Below are positions 47,135-56,571 of a stretch of 64,000 bases of DNA, one piece after another; the stretch's first letter is position 1, and the number at the start of each line of letters is the position of its first letter. The DNA comes from Wenzhouxiangella sp. 15190 (lineage in GTDB: Bacteria; Pseudomonadota; Gammaproteobacteria; Xanthomonadales; Wenzhouxiangellaceae). The stretch spans positions 12,501 through 76,500 of the forward strand of contig NZ_QVMV01000012.1 in NCBI RefSeq assembly GCF_003417465.1, written 5' to 3'. The position numbers and the translations under genes were made by a program. The notes below the pieces were generated by a model. It was not told the DNA's origin and ran no database searches. It saw only the letters and a list, made by a program, of their open reading frames with translations.

Positions 47135-48004
47135 TCAGTAGTCACCCGGCTCACCCGAGGCCTCTTCGCTAATTCGCTCCAGTCGTTCCTTCTCTTCTTC
47201 CCGGGCGGCATCGATGATGCCCATCAATTCGTCGAGGTTCACATCCTGTGATGAGGGTTGGTAGGCGCCGGTCAACGGACGCTCGGTATCGAGATTACCC
47301 GAAGCGTAGCGCGACCACATTTCCTTGCCGTATTCGGTCTTCAGCAGTTCCGGCGCGAACCGGCCGAAGTAATGCTTCATTCGATCGACATCGCGCACGA
47401 GCATCATCGCCGCGCTGTTGTTGGCCGCGGCATTGACCGCCTGCGGCAGGTCGATGATAACCGGGCCGGCATTGTCAACCAGCACGTTGAATTCCGAAAG
47501 GTCGCCGTGGATCAGACCGGCGGCCAGCATACGCACGATTTCGGCAATGATGCGACTGTGGTATTCACGTGCCTGTTCGGCACTCAGCTTCATGGCGTCG
47601 AGCCGCGGCGCCACGTTGCCCCCGGAATCGATGATCAACTCCATCAGCAGCACGCCGTCGACGAAGCCATGCGGACGGGGCACGCGCACACCGGCGGCCG
47701 ACAGGCGATAGAGTGCATCCACCTCGGCGTTCAGCCACTCCTTTTCCTGCTCCTTCTGGCCGTAGCGGGTGCGCTTGTTCATCGCACGGGCGCGCCGGCT
47801 GTTGCGCACGTTGCGGCCTTCCTGGTACTGCGCGGCCTGCTTGAAGCTGCGCACATTGGCCTCCTTGAACACCTTGGCACAGCGTTTTTCGTCACCGCAG
47901 CGCACGACGAAGACATCGGCTTCCTTGCCGCTCTTGAGCGGGCGCAGCACTTCGTCGATCAAGCCGTCTTCGGCCAGGGGTTTCAAGCGGGCGGGAATTT
48001 TCAT
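47135..48004 (-). CDS. RIO-type serine protein kinase
   Basis: A 289-residue atypical protein kinase of the RIO family. The N-terminus KSGKEADVFVVRCGDE contains the glycine-loop-like segment. The catalytic loop is IHGDLSEFNVLV (His-Gly-Asp-x5-Asn) and the metal-binding Asp is in VIIDLPQAV. Bacterial RIO kinases are common but mostly uncharacterised; archaeal and eukaryal relatives act in ribosome assembly. The ATG at 48004 is used; a TTG three codons earlier is possible. A CATAAT box ends 8 nt before this ATG, suggesting leaderless translation. Confidence 0.9.
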   Translation of the reverse strand: MKIPARLKPLAEDGLIDEVLRPLKSGKEADVFVVRCGDEKRCAKVFKEANVRSFKQAAQYQEGRNVRNSRRARAMNKRTRYGQKEQEKEWLNAEVDALYRLSAAGVRVPRPHGFVDGVLLMELIIDSGGNVAPRLDAMKLSAEQAREYHSRIIAEIVRMLAAGLIHGDLSEFNVLVDNAGPVIIDLPQAVNAAANNSAAMMLVRDVDRMKHYFGRFAPELLKTEYGKEMWSRYASGNLDTERPLTGAYQPSSQDVNLDELMGIIDAAREEEKERLERISEEASGEPGDY

Positions 48005-48012
48005 CGGGAACA

Positions 48013-48018
48013 ATTATG
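48013..48018 (-). promoter_or_regulatory. -10 box of a probable leaderless RIO kinase gene
   Basis: CATAAT on the minus strand, followed by 8 nt and then the ATG. No Shine-Dalgarno is present. Confidence 0.4.
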
Positions 48019-48190
48019 ACACCCATTGTTGCCTGTCACCGGCGTCGGACCCTGGTGCGGCCGCAATGCGGATACCCGGGATTTTCACTATCGTGCCGCC
48101 GGTTTGCGCCGCCGCGGCCATCGGAGTACGGTACACGAAGGGGTTGCAGGTGCTTGACCTGCATATTCATTCGCAACGCGGGAGGTTGGT

Positions 48191-48442
48191 ATGGAAGGCA
48201 TTCTGATTTGGCTCATCGTCGGCGGCATCGCCGGCTGGCTGGCAGGCCTCATCGTCAAGGGTGGTGGTCAGGGCATCCTGATCAATATCGTGGTCGGCAT
48301 CATCGGCGCGATCCTTGGCGGCTGGCTGTTCGGCGAGCTCGGCATCGCTGTCGGAACGGGCATACTCAACGCCATCGTCACGGCCGTCGTCGGCGCGGTG
48401 ATCCTGCTGCTGATCGTCGGGGTGATCCGCGGCAAAACCTGA
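48191..48442 (+). CDS. GlsB/YeaQ/YmgE family small membrane protein
   Basis: An 83-residue inner-membrane protein, nearly all hydrophobic and rich in Gly. GGIAGWLAGLIVKGGGQGILINIVVGIIGAILGGWLFG is the family signature (transglycosylase-associated). Members are stress-induced; no activity is established. GGGAGG before the start is a good ribosome-binding site. A GC-rich hairpin (CCGGGA...TCCCGG) follows about 20 bp after the stop. Confidence 0.9.
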   Translation: MEGILIWLIVGGIAGWLAGLIVKGGGQGILINIVVGIIGAILGGWLFGELGIAVGTGILNAIVTAVVGAVILLLIVGVIRGKT

Positions 48443-48496
48443 GATTCCCGAGCCGGGAAACCGGGACAACCACGATCCCGGTCGCGTGGACGTTGA

Positions 48497-49871
48497 TCAG
48501 GGCATAGTCGAGGACGACACGGCCTCCAGGATGTCACGCTTGATCAGGTCGGAGAGTGGCTTGCCCGGAGAAAGCTGATCGAGACTGTCGCTACGGGCAC
48601 GCGGGCCGGGGAGCAGGCCATACCAGCCGTTCTTGCCCGCGGCCTTGGCGGCATACAGGGCGCGGTCGGCCAGACCGGCACCCATCGCGGGCTCGACACC
48701 GTTGGCTACCAGCAGGAACTCTTCCCCGCCCCAGCGAACCAGGATGTCCTGCTGCCTGCAGAACCGGTCCAGTCTTCGGTTGCTGTGATGCAGCTTTTCG
48801 TTGAGAATTTCGAGTTCCGCCGTGCGCTTGGCGACCTGCCGATGCAGAATCTCGACCTGGCGGCGCTTGTAATGCATGTTCCGGCGCACCCGCCAGACGA
48901 TCAAGGCGAGCAGCATCACCAGGAGCACCCCGTAAAGCGCGTAGGCCACCGGATGAAGCCACAGCGGCGGCGTCAACACCATGGTTAACTCGCTCTGGTT
49001 GCCGAAACGGCCATCCCGGCCGGCTGCTTCGATGCGAAGCCGGTAGCTGCCCGGCGCCAGGTAGTTGACCGAGAATTCCGCCTGAGCGCCGTTGACTTGA
49101 ACCCAGTCGTCATGCAATCCCTCCACCCGGTAACGCAGCCGGGCGGCGCTGGGTGCATTGAAATCCAGCGCCACCATGCGCAGCGCGAAGATGCGCTGAC
49201 GATGGTCCAGGCGGAGTTCACGGGCATATGGCAGGGATGCATCCAGGCCGGCGAACGGTTCCAGCAAGCCGATCTCGCGGTGCATGACGGTGAGTCCATC
49301 GACGACCGGCTGCGCCGCCGGGCTGTCGAATGAGAAGGCCGAGCTCTTGACCGAATCGACCCCGGCAACGCCGGTCCGCCACTACCCATTAACGGCCGTC
49401 GAATCTGACCAGCCCGATCAGGCCATCCCGGGAAATCAGGTTGCTGACGCTCCGGTCGGCCAGATCGATCACCTCGACGCCGGCATCATTGCTACCCATC
49501 CAGAGCCGCTTATGCTGGTCGACAGTCAGCACGTCCATCGTGGAACTGACAAGGCTTTCGGGATCTCCCGGTTCCCGTCGCAGCACGTCGAAGTAGTGTC
49601 CATCGAAACGGTGCAGTCCTTCCTGGGTGCCGAACCACAACAACCCGTTGGAATCCTCAGCCAGACTGATCACGCTCGACTGCGCCAGCCCCTCATCCAG
49701 CCCGTAGGACTCGACTGCCAGGGTTCGCTCCGGCGGAAGTTCGGTGGCGTCATCGGCTGCAACAATGATGCCGGTCAGCGCGAGCAGGGCCGCAGTCAGC
49801 AGGAGACGAGGACCAAGAGCGACTAAGCAGGCAAAACGTATGGGTCGTCTGCTATCTATTTGAAAATGCAA
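48497..49871 (-). pseudogene. Decayed propeller-sensor diguanylate cyclase gene
   Basis: Two out-of-register parts of one gene. The 5' part (49389-49871) encodes a signal peptide and the first sensor-propeller repeats (LDEGLAQSSVISLAEDSNGLLWFGTQEGLHRFDG), then a stop. The 3' part (48497 to about 49373) has the Y_Y_Y domain (YRVEGLHDDWVQVNG, YRLRIEAAG), a transmembrane helix, a coiled coil, and only parts of a GGDEF domain: DILVRWGGEEFLLVA and ADRALYAAKAAGKNG. The metal-binding DLDxFK half and the later core are gone, and most of the propeller is missing. The gene cannot make an active cyclic-di-GMP synthase. Confidence 0.85.
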
Positions 49872-49978
49872 GCCAAATTCGGGGCGGCGGGGGGTGCATT
49901 CCGTAAAGTTTACCGTCTAATGGCGCTCAAGAGCCAATCACAAACTTACGCAGTCATCTCACCACCCACTATTTCATG

Positions 49979-51862
49979 TTATTTCAACCAGCGATCCATC
50001 CAGTCCTCGAGTCGAGAGTAAAGATCGACACGGTTTTGCGGACTGCGGAACCGATGTGGCTCTCCTGGGTAACTGTGGCTTTCGAACACCTTGTCTTGAC
50101 GTTGCAGGGCGTCGACCGCCATTTCGAACTGGTTGAAGGGCGCGCGGGCGTCCGCCTCGCCATGCATGAGCAAAATCGGAGTTTCCACCTGGGCAATCCG
50201 CGTAACGGAATTGCTGCGTGCATAGACTTCGGGGCGGTCCTCCGGCGGCCCGCCGTGCCCCTCGGAGGTGAACAGCCGACCCAGACGGTCCGCCGACTTG
50301 TAAGCATCTGCCCAGTCGTAAATCCCGGCCATCGGCACGGCGGCATCGAAGGCCTCAGGGGCCCGGGTGACCGCAGCCAGGCTCATGATGCCGCCATAGC
50401 TGTAGCCGTAGATGCCAACCTTGCCACTGGACCAGGGCTGCTCACGGATGAAGTTGGCAGCTGCCGCAGCATCGTGTGCCTGATCGTCGGCCCAGTGGTG
50501 GACAGCCATGTCCTGGAAGGCTTGGCCGAAACCGGAGCCCCCTCGGTAGTTAATGGCCAGGACGACATATCCTTGATGCGCCAGACGCTGTTCCACGAGA
50601 TTCAGTCCATTGTAGTAGGAGTTGGTGCCTCCGCCGTGGACCTGCACCAGTGCCGGATACTTTGTGGCGGGCGAAAAATCCGGCGGCGTAAACAGGAAAG
50701 CCTGGATGTAGTGACCGCCCAGGCTGCGATAGCTAATCACGTCGGGTGCTTTCACTCCCTGCCAGTCGGTTGATACCGCCGTCAGTTGATCGGTGCGGCC
50801 GCCTGCTTTCGGTAGCCGGTCGACCTCGCGGCCGCGCGTCGGCGTGGAACGGATGAAGATGAATTCTCCGGCGCCTTCGGTCGCATCAAATCCGTGGATC
50901 AGTCCCCCCATGTTGCTTACTTGTGTGGCGACGCCGCCGGAGGCCGGCACGCGCCACAGGTCCAGCTCGCCGCGTAAATGATTCGGAAAAAACAACTCCG
51001 ATCCGTCCCGGGACCACTGCGGCTGATTCATGGCCATCGCGTGGACCTGCATCTCGATTCGGCGTTCGTCACCGGAGGCAGCATCGATCACGTACAGGTC
51101 CGACAAATCCCCGTACCAGAATTCGTCCTTGGCGGTTGCGAAAACGGCGATCCTTCTGCCGTCGGGCGACCAGGCCGGCGCCGCACGTCCCATCACGGTA
51201 CCGGACAGCTTGCGTTCATTCCCGGACTCGACATCCACCAGCCAGAGGTCGTCATCCCAGTAATCGGCCTTGTTGGAGAAATAGGCGATTTTCTTTCCGT
51301 CCGGAGACCAGGCGTGTCCCAAACGGGCTTCTTCCACCGTCATGGACTCTCGGGTCAGTTGCTTTGGCTTACCCGAATCGTTGGTGTTGACCAGCCAAAT
51401 ATCCTGATGCCCGGACCGCGTGCTGTAGAAAGCGATCCTATGGCCATCCGGAGAAGGTTTTGGGGCTCGTACGTCATTACCATCATTCGTAAGACGCACG
51501 GGGTTTTGTGAATCAACATCGACAACCCACAGATCGCTGTCACCGACATAGACGATTCGTTCACCGTCCGCGAACCACCTCGGCGATGTGCCCGTCACCC
51601 ATTTCGAGAGGTTTTCCGTATCGTGCGACAGCAGATAGATGCCCTGCTTGTCCGGGGTCTCCAGCACTGCGGCGACATGAGCTCCATCCGGCGATATGCG
51701 CGCCTCCATCACACCGTCATGCCCGGTGGCACGACAGACATCAGTGCGGCAGATGTTTTCCCAGGAAAGCGCTTCCTCTCCGGTACTCCCCGTCGTCGGG
51801 ATGAAAACAGCCACAAGGCACAGCAATGGAAGGATGTGCGGGCGGACAAGAATCAGGGACAT
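49979..51862 (-). CDS. S9 family (prolyl oligopeptidase/DPP IV-type) secreted peptidase
   Basis: A roughly 627-residue exported serine peptidase. A signal-like N-terminus (MSLILVRPHILPLLCLVAVFIP) is followed by a seven-bladed beta-propeller with repeated WSPDGKKIAYFS and WSRDGSELFF phrases. The C-terminal alpha/beta-hydrolase domain has nucleophile elbow GYSYGG and the His in GEPHRF near the end; the Asp is in GEADARAP. It should trim proline-containing or other small peptides in the periplasm or outside. A GGAG ribosome-binding site is 9-10 nt before the chosen ATG. It is divergent from the flavoprotein operon. Confidence 0.92.
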   Translation of the reverse strand: MSLILVRPHILPLLCLVAVFIPTTGSTGEEALSWENICRTDVCRATGHDGVMEARISPDGAHVAAVLETPDKQGIYLLSHDTENLSKWVTGTSPRWFADGERIVYVGDSDLWVVDVDSQNPVRLTNDGNDVRAPKPSPDGHRIAFYSTRSGHQDIWLVNTNDSGKPKQLTRESMTVEEARLGHAWSPDGKKIAYFSNKADYWDDDLWLVDVESGNERKLSGTVMGRAAPAWSPDGRRIAVFATAKDEFWYGDLSDLYVIDAASGDERRIEMQVHAMAMNQPQWSRDGSELFFPNHLRGELDLWRVPASGGVATQVSNMGGLIHGFDATEGAGEFIFIRSTPTRGREVDRLPKAGGRTDQLTAVSTDWQGVKAPDVISYRSLGGHYIQAFLFTPPDFSPATKYPALVQVHGGGTNSYYNGLNLVEQRLAHQGYVVLAINYRGGSGFGQAFQDMAVHHWADDQAHDAAAAANFIREQPWSSGKVGIYGYSYGGIMSLAAVTRAPEAFDAAVPMAGIYDWADAYKSADRLGRLFTSEGHGGPPEDRPEVYARSNSVTRIAQVETPILLMHGEADARAPFNQFEMAVDALQRQDKVFESHSYPGEPHRFRSPQNRVDLYSRLEDWMDRWLK

Positions 51863-52050
51863 TTCGATGGGCTCCAAATACGACATATAAAAAAGTCGAG
51901 TTTGCAGGGTACCACTCGGGACAGGAAACACCGCGATCGGCGGCGGTATCTTCAAACAAGCTGCACCGCGTCCCGTTGTACACTTGGTTGCATGTTGCGT
52001 TCCAGTCCCTGCGGTTTATTGCCCTTGGCAGCTGATTCGGGTACTCGGGT

Positions 52051-53664
52051 ATGAGTGCTCCGGCCACATCGGATGTGCTGGTCATTGGCGGCGGGCTAGC
52101 CGGGATCGTCACCGCGCTGGAGTGCTTGCGCAACGGGCAGTCGGTCACGCTGGTCGATCGCGATCGGCCCGAGCGTTTCGGCGGTCTGGCGCTGTGGGCC
52201 TTCGGCGGGATGGCTCTGGTCGGTACGCCGCTGCAGGCCAGAAAGAAGATTCCCGATAACCCCGAGATCGCGTACCGCGACTGGTTGCGTTTCGGCGAGC
52301 TCGATCCGCGTGACCACTGGTCGCTGGCCTGGGCCCGTCATTACGTGGAGCGGTCGCGGGCCGATGTCCACGATTGGCTGCTGGATGAAGGGTTGAAGTT
52401 CCTGCCGGCAGTCAACTGGGTCGAACGTGGCCGCTTCGGCGAGGGCAATTCCGTGCCGCGCTACCACATCGTGTGGGGCACCGCGCGCGAACTCGCCCGG
52501 CGCATGATCCAGCTTTTGCACGAATCCGATTCCGGTGGCCGCCTGACCCTGCTGCACGAGCATCGCGTCACGGCACTGCTGCACAGCGCCGGCCGGGTTT
52601 CCGGCGCGCTGGCCGTCAATGAGCGCGACAGTCGCGAAACGCACCTCGAGGCGGCGAACGTGGTACTGGCCACCGGCGGCCTCAACGGCAGCCACGACCA
52701 GGCGCGCGCCAACTGGCCCCGACATCGCCCGCGGCCGAAGACCATGCTCAACGGCGCCCATCCCTTTGCCGATGGCCGCCTGCAGCGCTTCGTGGCCAAC
52801 GAGCTCGACGGTCGCATCGTCAATGCCGGGGAGATGTGGAACTACGCCGCTGGTTTTTCGCATCCCTTTCCGCATTTCGAAGGCCACGGCCTGTCGGCCG
52901 TTCCCTGCAAGTCGGCGCTGTGGCTGGACCACCGCGGCCGCCGCATCGGCCCCGAGCCGCTGGTGACCGGCTTCGACACGCACTGGCTGTGCCGCCGCGT
53001 GGCCGAGCAGGAAAAACCCTGGACCTGGCACCTGCTCAATCGGCGGATCGCCCTGAAGGAGTTCGCCATTTCCGGGGCAGAGCACAATCACTCCATCCGC
53101 GAAAAGCGTTTTCCCGCGTTCCTCGCAGAACTGCTGCTCGGCAACAAGCGCCTGTACGAGCAGATGCAGCGTGAATGCGATGAGTTCCTGGTCGATGACA
53201 CGCTGGGCGGGCTCGCCGGGAAGATGAACCAGCTCACGCGATCGCACGATATCGACCCGGCATTGCTGGAAGCGACGGTCGACGACTTCGACGCCAACTT
53301 CGCCCATCGCGATGCCCTGCAAAACGACGATCAGATCCGCCGCATCCTGCACGCCCGTCAGTGGGGCCCGGACCGGCTCCGCACCTGCCGGCCCGCGCCG
53401 CTGAAAAAGAAAGGGGCGGGCCCGTTCATCGCGGTGCGCATGCAGCTGGTCACCCGCAAGAGCCTGGGTGGGCTTCGCACCGACCTGGAAAGCAGGGTGC
53501 TCGACGCTTCGGGCGAGGCGATTCCGGGGCTTTACTGCGTGGGCGAGGCGGCCGGTTTCGGCGGCGGCGGAGCCAACGGCAAGCGCTCGCTCGAAGGCAC
53601 CTTTCTGCCCGGATGCATTCTCACCGCGCAGGCCGCGGCGCGTTCGATCCGTTCCGGCGGCTGA
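52051..53664 (+). CDS. FAD-binding dehydrogenase (ketosteroid-dehydrogenase/fumarate-reductase-like)
   Basis: A 537-residue flavoprotein. The N-terminal dinucleotide motif is VLVIGGGLAGIVTALECLRNGQSVTLVDRD. A C-terminal GEAAGFGGGGANGKRSLEGTFLPGCILTAQAAARSI and the ATGG turn (VVLATGGLNG) place it in the KsdD/fumarate-reductase flavoprotein superfamily. Members dehydrogenate the ring or chain next to a carbonyl. The substrate here is unknown. It heads a three-gene operon with an alpha-hydroxyacid dehydrogenase and a ThDP enzyme; spacing to the next gene is 15 bp. Confidence 0.88.
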   Translation: MSAPATSDVLVIGGGLAGIVTALECLRNGQSVTLVDRDRPERFGGLALWAFGGMALVGTPLQARKKIPDNPEIAYRDWLRFGELDPRDHWSLAWARHYVERSRADVHDWLLDEGLKFLPAVNWVERGRFGEGNSVPRYHIVWGTARELARRMIQLLHESDSGGRLTLLHEHRVTALLHSAGRVSGALAVNERDSRETHLEAANVVLATGGLNGSHDQARANWPRHRPRPKTMLNGAHPFADGRLQRFVANELDGRIVNAGEMWNYAAGFSHPFPHFEGHGLSAVPCKSALWLDHRGRRIGPEPLVTGFDTHWLCRRVAEQEKPWTWHLLNRRIALKEFAISGAEHNHSIREKRFPAFLAELLLGNKRLYEQMQRECDEFLVDDTLGGLAGKMNQLTRSHDIDPALLEATVDDFDANFAHRDALQNDDQIRRILHARQWGPDRLRTCRPAPLKKKGAGPFIAVRMQLVTRKSLGGLRTDLESRVLDASGEAIPGLYCVGEAAGFGGGGANGKRSLEGTFLPGCILTAQAAARSIRSGG

Positions 53665-53679
53665 ACTGGAGGCGACGCC

Positions 53680-54843
53680 ATGATTCGACAGCTTCCGGCC
53701 ACGATCGAGGACTTCCGCAGACTGGCACGACGGCGACTGCCGCGCTTCCTCTACGACTACTACGCCGGCGGCGCCGGCCGGGAACGAACCCTGGCGGCCA
53801 ATGCCCACGACTGGGACTCGGTGAAGCTCAGACAACGCGTGCTCGTCGACGTCGAACAGATCGATACCGGCACGACGCTGGCCGGCGAGGACTGCGCCAT
53901 GCCCCTGGTTTTAGCGCCGATCGGCCTGGGTGGCATGGCGGCGCGCCGCGGCGAGGTGCAGGCGCTTCGAGTGGCCGAGGCCAACCGGGTGCCGTTCACC
54001 CTCTCGACGGTGGGTATTTGCGGCATCGACGAGCTTACCGGGGCCGCGAGCCGGCCGTTCTGGTTCCAGCTTTACATGATCCGCGACCGGGGGATCGTCG
54101 AGGCGGTCATCGACCGGGCCTGGGCGGCTGGCTGCCGGACCCTGGTCTTTACCGTGGATCTGCCCATGCCCGGTCCGCGCCATCGCGATACCCGCAACGG
54201 CATGGCCGTTCCGGGCCTGCGCCCCAAGCTGTTGAAGATCGGGCAGGTGCTCGCGCGTCCCGGCTGGATCTGGAACGTGGCCCTGCGCGGCCGGCCGATG
54301 AGCCTGGGGAGCATGAGCCCGTATGTTCATGCCGCCAGCGACCCCGACTCGTTCCGGAAATGGATCGACACCCAGTTCGACCGCAGCGTCATTTGGGCCG
54401 ATATCGAGTGGCTGCGCCAGAAATGGAAGGGCCGCCTGATCCTCAAGGGCATTCTCGACGCGGCCGACGCCGAACGCGCGATGGCGATCGGCGCCGACGG
54501 CATCGTCGTCTCAAACCACGGCGGTCGCCAGCTCGATGGCGTTGCCTCGACCGCTACCAAGTTGCCGGAAATCGTTCGCGTCGTGGATGACCGGATCGAG
54601 GTGCTGGTCGACGGCGGCATCTGCGGCGGGATCGACGTCTACCGCGCCCTCGCCCTGGGGGCCGACGGTGTATTGATCGGCCGCGCATGGGTGTGGGCCC
54701 TGGCCGCGGCCGGCCAGCCCGGATTGCAGCAGCTGCTGGCCGGTATCCAAGAGGAACTGCGCCTGGCCATGGCACTGACTGGCGTGACCCGGCTCGAGGA
54801 GATCGGCCCGCACTGTCTCGACCCGGGCCCGCCGGAAACCTGA
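53680..54843 (+). CDS. FMN-dependent alpha-hydroxyacid dehydrogenase (LldD/MdlB-like)
   Basis: A 387-residue FMN enzyme that oxidises an L-2-hydroxyacid (lactate, mandelate or related) to a 2-oxoacid. Family marks: N-terminal FLYDYYAGGAGRERTLAANA, FMN-binding PIGLGGMA, and the catalytic SNHGGRQLDG with its histidine and arginine, followed by VDGGICGGIDVYRALALGADGVLIGRAW. No transmembrane helix is seen, but LldD/MdlB are membrane-associated. It is co-transcribed with the flavoprotein and the ThDP enzyme, suggesting the resulting oxoacid is the next substrate. Confidence 0.92.
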   Translation: MIRQLPATIEDFRRLARRRLPRFLYDYYAGGAGRERTLAANAHDWDSVKLRQRVLVDVEQIDTGTTLAGEDCAMPLVLAPIGLGGMAARRGEVQALRVAEANRVPFTLSTVGICGIDELTGAASRPFWFQLYMIRDRGIVEAVIDRAWAAGCRTLVFTVDLPMPGPRHRDTRNGMAVPGLRPKLLKIGQVLARPGWIWNVALRGRPMSLGSMSPYVHAASDPDSFRKWIDTQFDRSVIWADIEWLRQKWKGRLILKGILDAADAERAMAIGADGIVVSNHGGRQLDGVASTATKLPEIVRVVDDRIEVLVDGGICGGIDVYRALALGADGVLIGRAWVWALAAAGQPGLQQLLAGIQEELRLAMALTGVTRLEEIGPHCLDPGPPET

Positions 54844-54859
54844 AACAAGGAGATCGACT

Positions 54860-56521
54860 ATGCCCAACGGCGCCCAAGCCCTGATGCAGACCCTGGCCGA
54901 TGCCGGCATCGAGGTGTGCTTCACCAATCCCGGCACCAGCGAGATGCATTTCGTCGCCGCCCTCGACGACGAGCCGCGCATGCGCGCGGTGCTGGCGCTG
55001 TTCGAGGGCGTTGCCACGGGCGCCGCCGACGGCTACGCGCGCATGGCCGACAAGCCGGCCGCCTCACTGCTGCACTTGGGCTGCGGGTTGGGCAACGGCC
55101 TGGCCAACCTGCACAACGCGCGCAAGGGCAAGGTTCCGGTGGTCAATATCGTCGGCGACCACGCCACCTACCATCAGCCGCTGGACGCCCAGTTGCAGTC
55201 CGACATCGAGACCGTCGCGCGCAATGTTTCACCCAACTTCGTACGCAGCTCGCGACGGACCGAAGACCTTTGCCGAGACGCGGTCGACGCCATCGCCGCG
55301 GCTGTCGGCCCACCGGGGCAGGTCGCGACCCTGATCCTGCCGGCCGATGTGTCCTGGGGCGAGGGCGGGCAGCCTGCATCGCCGCCGACTGCGCCTGATC
55401 CCGAATCGGCCGACGAGAAGGCGGTCAACGCCGTTGCCGAGGCGATCCGAAGCGGCGGCAAAACGGCGTTGCTGCTCGGTGGCCGTGCCCTGCGGGAAGG
55501 CGCCCTGCGGGAAGCCGCCCGAATCGCCGCCCACAGCGGCGTGAAGATCTTCTCCGAGGTCTTTCCGACCCGGCTGGAGCGGGGCGCCGGTCGCCCGCCG
55601 GTCGAGCGTATCGCCTACCTGGCCGAACTGGCCACCCTGCAGTTGTCGGCGTACGACCACCTGGTGCTCGTCGACGCCAAGGAACCGGTGTCCTTCTTCG
55701 CCTATCCCGGCAAGCCCAGCGAACTGGTGCCGGACAGCTGCAAGGTTCATACCCTCTGCGACCCGGCGCAGGACAGCAAGGCCAGCCTGGAAAGACTGGC
55801 CACCGCGCTCGGCGCCGACCAGGCCGAACCCGAGCTTCAACAGGCCGGCCGGCCCGATCGCCCGCGTGGGCGCCTGAGTGCCGAGAAAGTATGCAAGGCG
55901 GTGGGTCATCTGTTGCCGGAGCGTGCCATCATCGTCGACGAGGCCAACACCTCGGGGCTGATGCTGCCGGTGATGACCGCCGGTGCCCCCGCCCACGATT
56001 TGCTCACGCTGACCGGCGGGGCCATCGGCCAGAGCCTGCCCAACGCGATCGGCGCGGCCATCGCCTGCCCGGACCGGCCGGTACTGGCGCTGGTCGGGGA
56101 CGGCTCGGCCATGTACACCAACCAGGCCCTGTGGACCATGGCCCGCGAGAACCTCGATATCACGGTAGTGGTTTTGGCCAACGCCGCCTATTCGATTCTC
56201 AACGTCGAACTCGAGCGAGTCGGCGCCCGCGACCGTGGCGGCGAGAAGGCGCGTGCCCAGCTCGACCTGACCGGCCCGAAGCTCGACTTCGCGCGCATGG
56301 CCCAAGGCATGGGCGTGCACGCGGTGCGTGCCGACACGGCCGAGGATTTCTGTCAGGCGATGGAATACGCCTTCGGGCAACCGGGCCCGCACCTGATCGA
56401 GGCGGTGATTCCCGAGTCGCTCAACCGGACCAAGCGCCGTGTCCTGCCCTGGCTGTTGCGCTCTCTGCCGCACATGCCGAAATCGATGGCCCGGGCACTC
56501 AAGCGTAAACTGGCGCCGTAG
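54860..56521 (+). CDS. Thiamine-diphosphate enzyme (acetolactate-synthase large subunit-like)
   Basis: A 553-residue ThDP enzyme of the pyruvate-decarboxylase/acetolactate-synthase/benzoylformate-decarboxylase superfamily. The N-terminal domain has CFTNPGTSEMHFV, and LFEGVATGAADGYARM holds the catalytic glutamate. The ThDP domain has GDGSAMYTNQALW. No regulatory subunit gene (ilvH type) is adjacent, so it is not the main acetolactate synthase. With the hydroxyacid dehydrogenase beside it, a 2-oxoacid decarboxylase or carboligase is the best reading. AAGGAGA precedes the ATG. Confidence 0.87.
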   Translation: MPNGAQALMQTLADAGIEVCFTNPGTSEMHFVAALDDEPRMRAVLALFEGVATGAADGYARMADKPAASLLHLGCGLGNGLANLHNARKGKVPVVNIVGDHATYHQPLDAQLQSDIETVARNVSPNFVRSSRRTEDLCRDAVDAIAAAVGPPGQVATLILPADVSWGEGGQPASPPTAPDPESADEKAVNAVAEAIRSGGKTALLLGGRALREGALREAARIAAHSGVKIFSEVFPTRLERGAGRPPVERIAYLAELATLQLSAYDHLVLVDAKEPVSFFAYPGKPSELVPDSCKVHTLCDPAQDSKASLERLATALGADQAEPELQQAGRPDRPRGRLSAEKVCKAVGHLLPERAIIVDEANTSGLMLPVMTAGAPAHDLLTLTGGAIGQSLPNAIGAAIACPDRPVLALVGDGSAMYTNQALWTMARENLDITVVVLANAAYSILNVELERVGARDRGGEKARAQLDLTGPKLDFARMAQGMGVHAVRADTAEDFCQAMEYAFGQPGPHLIEAVIPESLNRTKRRVLPWLLRSLPHMPKSMARALKRKLAP

Positions 56522-56571
56522 CGCGGGGGGAGTGTCAGTTCAGGAACCGGGCCCCACGATTCCGACGGGTG

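Noticed and set aside
54860-56521. Main biosynthetic acetolactate synthase (ilvB)
   Set aside because: No ilvH/ilvN small-subunit gene is adjacent, and the neighbours point to oxoacid breakdown rather than branched-chain amino-acid synthesis.
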